NCBI GenBank assembly: GCA_964444665.1
Contig: CAYUIE010000015.1
Coordinates: 12,591-76,590 of the forward strand
Direction of reading: 5' to 3'
DNA from: CAYZTY01 sp964444665
GTDB lineage: Bacteria; Planctomycetota; Phycisphaerae; Sedimentisphaerales; CAYZTY01
DNA length: 64,000 bases
Positions 28,301 to 36,320 of this stretch are shown here, piece by piece (the first letter of the stretch is position 1; the number at the start of each line of letters is the position of its first letter). The translations under genes were made by a program, and so were the position numbers. Under the pieces are notes generated by a model, which did not search any database, was not told the origin of the DNA, and was given only the letters and a program-made list of their open reading frames with translations.

Positions 28301-29609
28301 TGGTGCGATTATTATTGTGAAGGACCAGCAAGCCGTTAAGGCCGGGACGCGATTATTCATGTGGGACCCGCACCGGACGCCGATTCTTGCCGAAGTATCC
28401 GGCATAATTCGATTTATGGATATTGTTGAAGGTGAAACAACACATGTTGAGGAAGAGCGGCTGGGGCATGTCGGCAGGCCTGTTGTGATTGAGCATAAGG
28501 GCGACAAACATCCTCAGATTATTATCGAGGATAAAGACGGCAAGATACTGGATGTTCATTATCTGCCTGCAAAAGCACGCATCGAGGTGGATGAGGGTCA
28601 AGAGGTTCAGGCCGGCCAGTTACTTGCCCGCCAGCCGAGGGCCACTACAGGAACCCAGGATATTACCGGCGGCCTGCCCCGAGTTACCGAGATATTTGAG
28701 GCTCGCAAGCCGAAGGAACCAGCGGCAATGGCGGAGATAAGCGGGCGAGTCGAGCTTAAAAGTGATAAGCGACGCGGGAAGATGACGATTACCATCCGGA
28801 GTGAGAGCGGGATGGAAAAGGAACACCACGTGCCGCGAGACAGACACCTTAATGTACACACCGGGGATATGTCTGAGGCAGGGGATGCCCTGACGGACGG
28901 ACCTTTAGTGCCGCACGATATTCTGAGAATTAAAGGGGAGGAGGCCCTGCAAAACTATCTGCTTACCGAGATTCAGTACGTATACCGTTCGCAGAATGTG
29001 AATATCAATGATAAGCATATCGAGATTATTACGGCCCAGATGATGCGCAAGGTTGAAATTGAATCTGTTGGCGACAGCCCATTCCTTCCCGGGGAGGTGG
29101 TTGATAAGTTTGCATTCCGTCAGACTAACGACCAACTGGCAAAGAGCTTAAAGATTACCGAGCCCGGAGAGGTAAAGGACATAGAAATGGGTCAAATTAT
29201 CATCAAGGAAGAGCTTGAAGAGCTTAACGAAAAAGTTGGAATACTCGGAGGTGCACCGGCAAAGGGCAAGAAACCACGACCAGCCACTGCAAAGACACTG
29301 CTGCTGGGGATAACAAAGGCCTCGCTGCAATCAGATAGCTTCATATCGGCGGCCAGTTTCCAGGAGACAACCAAAGTCTTGACAGGAGCGTCACTGGCAG
29401 GTAAAACTGACCAGTTACTTGGCTTAAAAGAAAATGTTATTTTAGGGCACCTGATACCGGCGGGAACTGCATTTAAGCCACATCTTGAGATGCGGATTAG
29501 ACATTTGGCTGAACCGCCTCTGCCGAAACAACTGGAAGAGTTGAAAGAGGCCAAGGAGGCCGAGGCCAAGGCGGAAGCGGCTGTAAAAGAAGCATTGGGG
29601 ATTTCATAG
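25335..29609 (+). CDS. rpoC: DNA-directed RNA polymerase subunit beta-prime
   Basis: This 1424-residue subunit holds the catalytic magnesium at NADFDGD (residues 453-459). The N-terminal zinc site is CACGKYKGTKFKG with ICDRC near residues 55-80. The trigger-loop region shows GEPGTQLTMRTFHTGG (about residues 909-924), and a second zinc cluster lies just before it at CDSPLGICAKC. Length is within the bacterial range. The C-terminal tail is Ala/Glu/Lys-rich. Confidence 0.98.
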   Translation: MVESVYDRINDYGSVRITLSGPNDIRSWSFGEVRKPETINYRTYRPEKDGLFCERIFGPERDWECACGKYKGTKFKGIICDRCAVKVTHSRVRRKRMGHINLAAPVVHIWFFKSMPSRLGTLLAMKTSDLEKVIYFQDYLVVDVGQSPLKLKQLLTEEEYREAMHKYGGSFKALMGAEAVKELLKGLDLDVLRAELRESITKTHSKQKIKDLTKRLKVVDMISNSVNKPEWMVMDVIPVIPPDLRPLVLLESGNFATSDLNDLYRRIINRNNRLKKLIDLNAPEVIVRNEKRMLQQAVDALLDNSRCRRPVLGSNNRPLKSLTDMIKGKQGRFRENLLGKRVDYSARSVIVIGPHLKLYQCGLPKKIALELYQPFIIRELKERGLADTIKSAKRMLERRDEHVWDILEEVIHQHPVLLNRAPTLHRMGIQAFEPVLVEGNAIMIHPLVCRGFNADFDGDQMAVHLPLSIEAQVEAYVLMLSTNSIFSPANGTPIVGPSQDIVLGNYYTTYLMEGEKGQGMAFRDTFEAIMAYDTGKVSIHAKIKVRIDENKDIVSDSGKQRGGIIETTVGRCLFNDILSEEMPFYNQSMTQKRLSGVISDCYKIMGSCETIDLLDRIKDIGFKSATLAGISFGLTDLKVPTKKQSIINETQKKVDKIQKNYQSGILTEGERYNQIIDAWTHARVAVATEMMRELKEDTRDGKPYLNPIYLMSDSGARGSVDQIQQLAGMRALMAKPSGEIIETPIKANFREGLSVLEYFSSTHGARKGLADTALKTADSGYLTRKLADVAQNVIVTEIDCGTLQGITKSTVYKGEQVDVPLSQLIIGRTARDNIRNPITDEMVVRENEVITPEAAQKIEALGLDAIRVRSPLTCDSPLGICAKCYGWDMSTGRLVEEGLAVGIVAAQSIGEPGTQLTMRTFHTGGVASRAILEREQKAPQDGKVQYKDLNVVSVKDLSGSEQEIALKRNGEMTLVDEKDRELERFKVPYGAIIIVKDQQAVKAGTRLFMWDPHRTPILAEVSGIIRFMDIVEGETTHVEEERLGHVGRPVVIEHKGDKHPQIIIEDKDGKILDVHYLPAKARIEVDEGQEVQAGQLLARQPRATTGTQDITGGLPRVTEIFEARKPKEPAAMAEISGRVELKSDKRRGKMTITIRSESGMEKEHHVPRDRHLNVHTGDMSEAGDALTDGPLVPHDILRIKGEEALQNYLLTEIQYVYRSQNVNINDKHIEIITAQMMRKVEIESVGDSPFLPGEVVDKFAFRQTNDQLAKSLKITEPGEVKDIEMGQIIIKEELEELNEKVGILGGAPAKGKKPRPATAKTLLLGITKASLQSDSFISAASFQETTKVLTGASLAGKTDQLLGLKENVILGHLIPAGTAFKPHLEMRIRHLAEPPLPKQLEELKEAKEAEAKAEAAVKEALGIS

Positions 29610-29627
29610 GATTCGGATGGTTAGATT

Positions 29628-29999
29628 ATGCCGACAATAAATCAGTTGGTTAGAAAACCGCGGGCTAAGACGAAAAGGAAACAGGGCAAATCGGATATAA
29701 GCGGTTCGCCTCAGAAACGGGGTGTTTGCCTGATAGTGCGTATCCAAACACCGAAGAAGCCAAATTCTGCGTTGCGGAAAATTGCCCGTGTACGGTTGAC
29801 AAATGGCAAAGAGGTTACTGCCTATATTCCGGGCATCGACCATAATTTGCAGGAACATAGTATGGTGCTGATTCGGGGCGGCAGGGTCAGGGACCTGCCG
29901 GGTGTGAGGTATCACATTATACGCGGTGTAAACGACTGTGCGGGAGTCGCCAATCGCAGGCAAGGCAGGAGTAAATATGGCGCGAAAACGCCAAAATGA
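29628..29999 (+). CDS. rpsL: 30S ribosomal protein S12
   Basis: This 123-residue decoding-centre protein starts MPTINQLVRKPR. It carries the conserved TPKKPNSALRK loop (K43 kept) and GRVRDLPGVRYH. Residue 88 is Arg where most bacteria, including Escherichia coli, have Lys. That substitution is known from streptomycin-resistant mutants. Here it may be natural lineage variation. The last bases overlap the start of a longer in-frame S7 reading frame, and the true S7 start is 35 bases downstream. Confidence 0.98.
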   Translation: MPTINQLVRKPRAKTKRKQGKSDISGSPQKRGVCLIVRIQTPKKPNSALRKIARVRLTNGKEVTAYIPGIDHNLQEHSMVLIRGGRVRDLPGVRYHIIRGVNDCAGVANRRQGRSKYGAKTPK

Positions 30000-30034
30000 A
30001 ACATTTCTTCCTGCGCAGTCTTGAGGAGTTAATA

Positions 30035-30508
30035 ATGGCGAAGAAGTTTACCGTCTCGAGTGAACAGTTGAAACCGGACGCGGTCTATGGCAGCAAGCTG
30101 GTATCTAAGTTTATTAACAATCTGATGTTGGGTGGCAAGAAAAGCGTTGCGCAGCGGGTATTCTATGACGCTATGCAGATAACGTTCAAGGCTATCAAGA
30201 ATGAACCACCGCTGGCGATTTTCGAAAAGGCGGTTAATAACGTCAGGCCGATGATAGAAGTCCGCAGCAGACGCATAGGGGGAGCAAGTTATCAGGTACC
30301 CACGCAAGTGACATCGAAGAGGCGCCAATCACTGGCCATACGATGGATAATTCAGGCTGCGCGAGCCAAGAAGGGCAAGCCGATGTCCCAAAGATTAGCT
30401 TCGGAGTTGATTGACGCTTACAATGGACAGGGCAGCGCAATGACAACCCGTGAAAATATACACAGGATGGCCGAGGCGAATAAGGCATTTGCTCATTTTG
30501 CCTGGTAA
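30035..30508 (+). CDS. rpsG: 30S ribosomal protein S7
   Basis: This 157-residue primary 16S rRNA binder nucleates assembly of the small-subunit head. The family signature lies in the ENVRPMIEVRSRRIGGA-like segment (here NNVRPMIEVRSRRIGGA), with YQVPTQVTSKRRQ after it. An in-frame ATG at 29996 overlaps rpsL, but the ATG at 30035 follows a GAGGAG ribosome-binding site and gives the usual length. A terminator hairpin follows 14 bases after the stop. Confidence 0.97.
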   Translation: MAKKFTVSSEQLKPDAVYGSKLVSKFINNLMLGGKKSVAQRVFYDAMQITFKAIKNEPPLAIFEKAVNNVRPMIEVRSRRIGGASYQVPTQVTSKRRQSLAIRWIIQAARAKKGKPMSQRLASELIDAYNGQGSAMTTRENIHRMAEANKAFAHFAW

Positions 30509-30522
30509 TAAGTGGAAAAATA

Positions 30523-30567
30523 AAACTGCCGCGAGAAGTTTGCAGAATATCGCGGCAGTTTTTTTAT
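30523..30567 (+). terminator. terminator between rpsG and fusA
   Basis: AAACTGCCGCGA (30523-30534) pairs with TCGCGGCAGTTT (30550-30561), a perfect 12-bp stem with a 15-base loop and a run of seven or more T. It splits rpsL-rpsG from fusA, so the elongation factor may have its own promoter or depend on read-through. Confidence 0.85.
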
Positions 30568-30637
30568 CATTATTTTTTTTACTTTTGGTCTGCGGTCCGG
30601 TTTTTGGCAGCAGGTAAAAGTATAGAAGGCTGGTTTG

Positions 30638-32722
30638 ATGTCGAGTGAGCTTAACAAAATCCGCAATATAGGAATAATGGCACATATTGATGCCGGCAAA
30701 ACAACCATAACCGAGCGCACTCTTTATTATACCGGCAAAATATACAAGATGGGCGAAGTGCACCATGGGACTGCAGTGATGGACTATCTGGAAGAGGAGC
30801 AGCAAAGGGGTATTACGATAACTTCAGCGGCGACAAGTTGTCCCTGGCGCCGGTTCAATATAAATCTGATAGATACTCCCGGGCACGTGGATTTCACTGC
30901 AGAAGTTGAAAGGTCACTGCGTGTCTTGGATGGAGCAGTTGCCGTCCTGGATGCCAGCGAGGGCGTGCAGGCTCAGACCGAAACAGTATGGCGGCAGGGC
31001 CGGAAGTACGGGTTGCCGTGTCTATGCTTTGTGAACAAGATGGACAAAGTCGGGGCGGATTTTGAGATGACTGTTGAAAGTATTCATGACAGACTGGTGG
31101 CCAATCCGGTGCTGGTTCAGCTTCCGATAGGGGCGGAAAAAGACTTTCGAGGAATAATTGACCTTATCGATATGCGAGCCGTTTTCTATCAAAAAGAAAA
31201 GTTGGGCGCGAGTTTTGTAGAAACCCAGATACCGGCTGAACTGGCGGACAAGGCAGCAATGTGGCAGAGTAAAATGATTGAGACAGTAGCCGAGGAGGAT
31301 GGAGAACTTATGGATATGTTCGTTCACAACAGACCGGTTAGTACAGATAAGCTGCGAAGTGTGATTAGAACAGCGGTGCTGACGGCTCGTGTTAATCCGG
31401 TGTTTTGTGGTTCTGCGCTTCGGTACATCGGCTTGCAAAGACTGCTGGACGGGGTGGTTGACTATCTTCCCTCACCTCTGGACAGGCCGGTCATAAAGGG
31501 TCATAAGCCCGACAAAAAGAAGACTGAAGTTTCCGTGAAGTGTGACCCTAAGAAGACATTGGTTGCGATAGCCTTCAAGATTACAAGTGACCAGCATGGG
31601 GATTTGAATTTTCTGCGGATTTATCAGGGCAGGCTTAAATCGGGCTCGAGGGTGCTAAATGCCAATAGAAATATCAAGGAAAATGTTACGCGTATATTTG
31701 AAATGCACGCCAATTCCCGTAAGCTTTTGGACTCGGCTTCAGCCGGTGATATTGTAGCGGTTGTTGGTCTGAAAGGCACGTTGACAGGGGATACGATATG
31801 CGATTCGAAAGCACCGGTTGTCCTGGAAAGTATTACATTTCCGGAGGCGGTGATGAATATGTCGATAGAGCCTCGCACGTCCCAGGAGCGTCCAAGATTA
31901 GCAGAGGCGCTGGCAGTTTTAAGACGGGAAGACCCGACTTTTGCCTGCAAGGTTGACCCTGAGACCGGCCAGACAATAATCAGCGGAATGGGTGAACTGC
32001 ACCTGGAAATACTACAGCACAAGTTGACAAAGGATATGAAAGTCAATGTGAGGATAAGCAGGCCGAGGGTTGCTTACAAAGAGGCGATTACTCAAACGGT
32101 ACAGGAGGAGGGCAAATTTGTCCGTCAAACCGGTGGCCGGGGGCAATATGGACACGTTGTATTGAGTTTAGAGCCGCTGTTTGATACGGAGGGCTGCTAT
32201 GTCAGGGAAATTGAGTTTGAAAATCATTCATCAGGCTCTTCTGTGCCTCGGGAGTACATACATGCAGTGGAGCGAGGCGTTAGAGACGCTCTTGCCTGTG
32301 GTGTGCTGGCGAGTTATCCCGTTGTAGGAGTTAAGGTTACGTTAATTGACGGGTCGTATCATTCGGTTGATTCATCAGAGTTGGCTTTTGAGCAGGCCGC
32401 GATGCGTGCAATAAACAATGCTATGGAGAAAGCAGGTCCAGTGCTGCTTGAGCCCATTATGCTGGTGCAGATAGTCGTCCCTGAAGCTAATTTTGGCTCT
32501 GTTCAGGGTGGTTTGATAGCGAAAAGAGGGGTAATAATTGGAACACGGATGCATGGAAAAATGCGGATAATCGACGCTAAAGTGCCCTTGTCCAGTATGT
32601 TTGGCTACTCGAGCGAGGTACGTAGCGCCACAGCTGGACGTGGAAACTTTGTTATGGAACCCCTGACATACGAGCGGGTTCCGGAGCAAATTAGTAAGAA
32701 AATTGTTTCAGGATACTATTAA
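30638..32722 (+). CDS. fusA: translation elongation factor G
   Basis: This 694-residue translocation GTPase has P-loop AHIDAGKT (residues 16-23), switch I RGITITSAATSC, DTPGHVDF and guanine motif NKMD. Domains II to V follow, with domain IV containing GGRGQYGHVVL and domain V ending near the MFGYSSEVRSATAGRG segment. The start is the ATG at 30638; a TTG lies directly before it. The switch region wording (HHGTAVMDYLEEEQQ) differs from classical EF-G1 and is closer to the spd/mitochondrial-type subfamilies known in planctomycetes and spirochaetes. That subfamily placement is an inference. Confidence 0.95.
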   Translation: MSSELNKIRNIGIMAHIDAGKTTITERTLYYTGKIYKMGEVHHGTAVMDYLEEEQQRGITITSAATSCPWRRFNINLIDTPGHVDFTAEVERSLRVLDGAVAVLDASEGVQAQTETVWRQGRKYGLPCLCFVNKMDKVGADFEMTVESIHDRLVANPVLVQLPIGAEKDFRGIIDLIDMRAVFYQKEKLGASFVETQIPAELADKAAMWQSKMIETVAEEDGELMDMFVHNRPVSTDKLRSVIRTAVLTARVNPVFCGSALRYIGLQRLLDGVVDYLPSPLDRPVIKGHKPDKKKTEVSVKCDPKKTLVAIAFKITSDQHGDLNFLRIYQGRLKSGSRVLNANRNIKENVTRIFEMHANSRKLLDSASAGDIVAVVGLKGTLTGDTICDSKAPVVLESITFPEAVMNMSIEPRTSQERPRLAEALAVLRREDPTFACKVDPETGQTIISGMGELHLEILQHKLTKDMKVNVRISRPRVAYKEAITQTVQEEGKFVRQTGGRGQYGHVVLSLEPLFDTEGCYVREIEFENHSSGSSVPREYIHAVERGVRDALACGVLASYPVVGVKVTLIDGSYHSVDSSELAFEQAAMRAINNAMEKAGPVLLEPIMLVQIVVPEANFGSVQGGLIAKRGVIIGTRMHGKMRIIDAKVPLSSMFGYSSEVRSATAGRGNFVMEPLTYERVPEQISKKIVSGYY

Positions 32723-32835
32723 TACCCACTGTTGAGTGTTTTATTTGAATTAAGGAGTTTATACATCCATAATAGGTATCGAAGATGCACGGACGATTTT
32801 TTTGCCGATAGAAATTTTTTTTTATGGACATATTG

Positions 32836-32864
32836 TTGACGATTTGGCATAGGCGTGTTATAAA
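32836..32864 (+). promoter_or_regulatory. sigma-70-type promoter for the rpsJ (S10) operon
   Basis: TTGACG (32836-32841) and TATAAA (32859-32864) are separated by exactly 17 bases. Predicted transcription start is near 32871, giving an untranslated leader of about 475 bases before rpsJ. It is the clearest promoter inside the housekeeping block. Confidence 0.65.
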
Positions 32865-32870
32865 TTGAAA

Positions 32871-33346
32871 ATTTCAGCCAAAACAAGTTTATGTTAAGGA
32901 TGGCTTCGCCCCCATTGGAGTGAGGCGATGGGAGAGTATTGCCTTTTTTGATTGATATTATTTGGGGCCTGTATTTCTGGGTATGGCTGATTGTGGTTCC
33001 GTTTGTGGTCAGTGTGTAAAAGGAAAAATCTGGCTTTTTAGTTAGTGTTGCAAGGATGTATTAATGAAAATTGTCACAGCGAATAAGCTGTGTGCCTGAA
33101 AATTATTATTTTTCTTTCAAAACGGCATTGGATGCCTAACCCCGACTTTGGGGTAGTGAATTCTTAAGGAAGGCGTATCTAAGCCTTTCCTGCCAATTTT
33201 TTTGAATTGCTTTTTACAAACTGTGATTAGTGGCGTTGTGTTTTGTAGAGTTACGAATTACGGTGGAGAAAAGCGTATATTGTTACACTAAGTTTTTTGC
33301 TTAAGGCGGTATTTTAGCTGAGATTATAAAAACTCGGGAGAGTTAA
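32871..33346 (+). ncRNA. candidate structured leader RNA of the S10 operon
   Basis: This 476-base stretch has no ORF but a series of hairpins. TCGCC (32907-32911) can pair with GGCGA (32925-32929), while GGCGAT (32925-32930) can instead pair with ATTGCC (32939-32944) followed directly by six T. The two pairings are mutually exclusive, as in attenuation. Further hairpins are CACAGC/GCTGTG (33075-33092), GGCAT/ATGCC (33124-33136) and ACCCC/GGGGT (33139-33154). A terminator-like stem lies at 33166-33191. In Escherichia coli the S10 leader is shorter and controlled by L4; whether L4 or another ligand acts here is unknown. Confidence 0.45.
33166..33203 (+). terminator. terminator-like hairpin in the S10 leader
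   Basis: AAGGAAGGC (33166-33174) pairs with GCCTTTCCT (33183-33191) with one bulge, and seven T follow at 33197-33203. It lies 144 bases before rpsJ and could act as an attenuator. Confidence 0.45.
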
Positions 33347-33661
33347 GTGGCGCAGGAAAGCGAAAGAATCAGGATACGAATGGAATCATACGACCACAGG
33401 GCACTTGACGCCTCTGCAAAGGAAATTGTCGACCATGCCCGGAGGACAAATGCACGAGTACGTGGACCTGTTCCACTACCAACGCGAATAGAACGTTATA
33501 CTGTTCTGCGGAGCCCGCATATAGATAAGAAATCGCGTGAACAGTTCGAAATGCGAACACATAAGCGACTGATAGATATTTATGAGGCCAATGCCCGGAC
33601 AGTCGAAGCACTTAATCGTCTCGTGGTTCCTGCGGGCGTTTATGTGAAGATCAAGGCGTAA
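33347..33661 (+). CDS. rpsJ: 30S ribosomal protein S10
   Basis: This 104-residue head protein also pairs with NusG and NusB in antitermination. It has IRIRMESYDHRALD at the start, then RGPVPLPTRIERYTVLRSPHIDKKSREQ (first and second halves of the signature) and KRLIDI. The start is a GTG with GGGAGAG upstream. It leads the S10-spc-alpha run that continues to rplQ. Confidence 0.97.
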   Translation: MAQESERIRIRMESYDHRALDASAKEIVDHARRTNARVRGPVPLPTRIERYTVLRSPHIDKKSREQFEMRTHKRLIDIYEANARTVEALNRLVVPAGVYVKIKA

Positions 33662-33719
33662 TAGCTGTCCGGGGAAGGCAATTTTGACAATAGGCTGTGA
33701 AAAGAAACGATAAAGTGAA

Positions 33720-34367
33720 ATGGTAATGTTGCTGGGTAAAAAAGTTGGAATGACACGGCTTTACGACGAGACGGGACGTATAATGCCGGTAACCGTAATT
33801 CAGCTCGGTCCCTGTACTGTTTTGCAGGTTAAGACGACTGAGGACGACGGATATTGCGCTGTGCAATTAGGCTACGAGGACGTGAAAGCATCCCGTAGGA
33901 AAAAGCCGGCAGTTGGACATTCAGCTAAAGCCGATACAAACCCGAAGAAGTATGTTAAAGAAATGCGACTGCCGGAAAAGACCGAATCAGACTACAAACA
34001 GGGACAAGAAATCACTGTTTCGGCTTTCTCAGATGTGAAATATGTAGACGTTACAGGTGTGAGTAAAGGCAAGGGTTTCGCAGGTGTAATGAAACGACAT
34101 GGCTTTAAAGGCTTTCCGGCTTCACATGGTACGGAAAGGAAGCACAGGGCACCGGGGTCGATTTCGAGTTTTGCAAGTGATGCCGGTCATGGTGGGAGCG
34201 TGAAAAAAGGGAAAAAGATGGCCGGGCATATGGGGCACAGAACAGTAACTACTCGTAATCATAGCCTTGTATCGATAGATGAGAAAAGAGATTTGCTTAT
34301 AGTTAAAGGTGCTGTTGCAGGTCCATCGGGAGGATATGTATTAGTTCGCAGCTCCAAGAAGCAGTAA
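33720..34367 (+). CDS. rplC: 50S ribosomal protein L3
   Basis: This 215-residue protein binds near the peptidyl transferase centre. It starts with LLGKKVGMTRLYDE and contains VSKGKGFAGVMKRHGFKG and the HGTERKHRAPGSI loop that reaches the centre. The KGKKMAGHMGHR segment is typical. Two in-frame ATG codons (33720, 33726) are possible starts, and the first is taken. Confidence 0.97.
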   Translation: MVMLLGKKVGMTRLYDETGRIMPVTVIQLGPCTVLQVKTTEDDGYCAVQLGYEDVKASRRKKPAVGHSAKADTNPKKYVKEMRLPEKTESDYKQGQEITVSAFSDVKYVDVTGVSKGKGFAGVMKRHGFKGFPASHGTERKHRAPGSISSFASDAGHGGSVKKGKKMAGHMGHRTVTTRNHSLVSIDEKRDLLIVKGAVAGPSGGYVLVRSSKKQ

Positions 34368-34414
34368 TTTTACAGCGGTCGGGAAAACCGATTAGGCTGA
34401 GGTTTTTATAGAAT

Positions 34415-35065
34415 ATGATTGATTTACCCGTATATAACCGAGAAGGACGTGAGGTCGAAACGTTAGAGGTGGATGAAGTGGTTTTTGGAACAAAGGTGAG
34501 ATATCCGCTACTAAAGCAGGCTATCGTTATGTATCATAATAACAAACGTATAGGAACGGCCGCAACGAAGAGTAGAGGTATGGTGACCGGGTCAACAAGG
34601 AAGATTTATCGGCAGAAGGGGACCGGCTATGCGCGTATGGGGACGGTACGGTCCAATATTCGCAAGGGCGGCGGCGTTACATTCGCGAAAAAGCTGAGAG
34701 ATTTTTCACAAAGAATGCCCAGGAAACAGAAAAGGCTTGCAAGAGACTCGGCGATATTGGTCAAGCTGCTGTCCAATAACATTGTGGTGGTTGATGAGCT
34801 GGACTTCGAAAGGCCCAGGACGAAGGATTTTGTCAGCCTGCTTGGGAATCTCAAGATTGACCGAGGCTGCCTGGTGGCGGTGGATAGACTGGACGATAAT
34901 CTTTACAAATCGGCCCGGAACGTACCAAGAGTCGATGTGATGAGCATTGCGGATTTGAATGCAGGAGATATATGTAGACGGCAGAAGATGCTCTTCACAA
35001 AAGAAGCATTTATAAAACTGTCAGGTAAACAGAACAATAACTCAAAACAGGTCAGAAACGAATAA
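34415..35065 (+). CDS. rplD: 50S ribosomal protein L4
   Basis: This 216-residue protein lines the exit tunnel. The tunnel loop carries GTGYARMGTVRSN and a GGGVTF segment. In Escherichia coli L4 also represses the S10 operon through the leader RNA, so it is the first candidate ligand for the long leader seen here. The 3' end of the gene forms one arm of a terminator-like hairpin with the following gap. Confidence 0.95.
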   Translation: MIDLPVYNREGREVETLEVDEVVFGTKVRYPLLKQAIVMYHNNKRIGTAATKSRGMVTGSTRKIYRQKGTGYARMGTVRSNIRKGGGVTFAKKLRDFSQRMPRKQKRLARDSAILVKLLSNNIVVVDELDFERPRTKDFVSLLGNLKIDRGCLVAVDRLDDNLYKSARNVPRVDVMSIADLNAGDICRRQKMLFTKEAFIKLSGKQNNNSKQVRNE

Positions 35066-35101
35066 CATTGTCAGGTTTTTGTTTTTGACCTGTTTTTTTT
35101 T
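35044..35101 (+). terminator. terminator-like hairpin overlapping the end of rplD
   Basis: AAAACAGGTCA (35044-35054, inside rplD) pairs exactly with TGACCTGTTTT (35086-35096), and more T follow. The 31-base loop includes the rplD stop codon. Translation to the rplD stop would cover the left arm, so termination could depend on ribosome occupancy. Confidence 0.5.
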
Positions 35102-35123
35102 ATTATTACGGACAGGTACAGTA

Positions 35124-35402
35124 ATGGAAGATTTTAATGTTGTAGTTCGGCCTTTGATTACTGAGCAGTCGGTACATTTTGCCAACAACCGGAGTGCTTA
35201 CGCATTTGAAGTCAATCCGGCGGCGAACAAAGAGCAGATAAGGAATGCGATAGAGAGACTGTATAATGTCAAAGTCCGGGAAGTCAGAACGGCAAACCAA
35301 AAAAGTAAATCTCGTCGCAGAGGCAGAACTATAGGTTGGACTTCCCGCTGGAAGAAAGCCGTAGTGGTTCTGGAAGAAGAGTATCATATAGATTTATTTT
35401 AG
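35124..35402 (+). CDS. rplW: 50S ribosomal protein L23
   Basis: This 92-residue protein lies at the exit tunnel and docks trigger factor and SRP. It has VVRPLITEQS at the start and NKEQIRNAIERLYNVKVREV in the middle. The frame reaches back to 35079, but the ATG at 35124 gives the family N-terminus. A basic loop (RRRGRTIGWTSRWKKA) follows before the last strand. Confidence 0.95.
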   Translation: MEDFNVVVRPLITEQSVHFANNRSAYAFEVNPAANKEQIRNAIERLYNVKVREVRTANQKSKSRRRGRTIGWTSRWKKAVVVLEEEYHIDLF

Positions 35403-35429
35403 TCTATTTAGCAAAAAAGGCGGTCAGAT

Positions 35430-36272
35430 ATGGGAATTAGACTTTACAAACCGACGACACCCGGCCGGCGAAAAAGTTCAGTCAATGATTATAAAGAGCT
35501 TACAACAAGCAGACCCAACAAGGCGTTGTGTGTACGAATTAAGAAGAGCGGCGGGCGAAATAATCAGGGCGTTACGACGAGCCGATTTCGGGGCGGCGGG
35601 AGTAGAAAGATATATCGCATAATAGATTTTAAAAGGAATAAGGACGGAGTACCGGCCAAGGTCGCAACGATTGAATACGATCCGAACCGCAACTGTTTTA
35701 TATCGCTGCTTCATTATGCCGATGGCGAGAAGCGTTACATTTTAACGCCGCTGGGTGTAAAAGTAGGAGACGTTGTGGAGAGTGGAGCGGGAGTTGAGCC
35801 GAAGCCGGGTAATGCGATGCCGTTGCAGGCTGTTCCATCAGGTGTTGAGGTGCATAATATTGAAATGACGGCGGGGGCAGGAGGTAAGCTGGTCAGGAGT
35901 GCCGGCGGTACAGCGAGGATTATGGCAAAAGAGGGTGATTGGGTGACGCTGATACTACCGAGCGGCGAGATGCGAATGGTGCGAAAGGAGTGTCGAGCTA
36001 CGGTTGGCCAGTTGAGCAATCCTGACTTCCAAAATATAAGCATTGGCAAGGCAGGGCGCAAACGGCATATGGGCCGTCGACCTCATGTTAGAGGTAAAGC
36101 AATGAACCCGGTGGCGCATCCGATGGGCGGAGGTGAAGGCCGAGCAAACGGAGGCAGACACCCATGTTCACCAACCGGAGTGCTGGCAAAAGGAGGTAAG
36201 ACGCGAAATCGGCGTAAAACAAGTAATAAACGAATAATTCGTAGGCGCAAAAGCCGGGCCAGCGCCAAGTGA
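35430..36272 (+). CDS. rplB: 50S ribosomal protein L2
   Basis: This 280-residue protein is essential for the peptidyl transferase centre. The conserved histidine lies in NPVAHPMGGGEGR near residue 230. The N-terminal half includes GGGSRKIYRIIDF and the C-terminus is strongly basic (RNRRKTSNKRIIRRRK). The length is normal. Confidence 0.98.
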   Translation: MGIRLYKPTTPGRRKSSVNDYKELTTSRPNKALCVRIKKSGGRNNQGVTTSRFRGGGSRKIYRIIDFKRNKDGVPAKVATIEYDPNRNCFISLLHYADGEKRYILTPLGVKVGDVVESGAGVEPKPGNAMPLQAVPSGVEVHNIEMTAGAGGKLVRSAGGTARIMAKEGDWVTLILPSGEMRMVRKECRATVGQLSNPDFQNISIGKAGRKRHMGRRPHVRGKAMNPVAHPMGGGEGRANGGRHPCSPTGVLAKGGKTRNRRKTSNKRIIRRRKSRASAK

Positions 36273-36320
36273 TTATATGGGTCCGGGGCAGCAATTATAT
36301 TTATCGCAGAGAGGTTTTTA

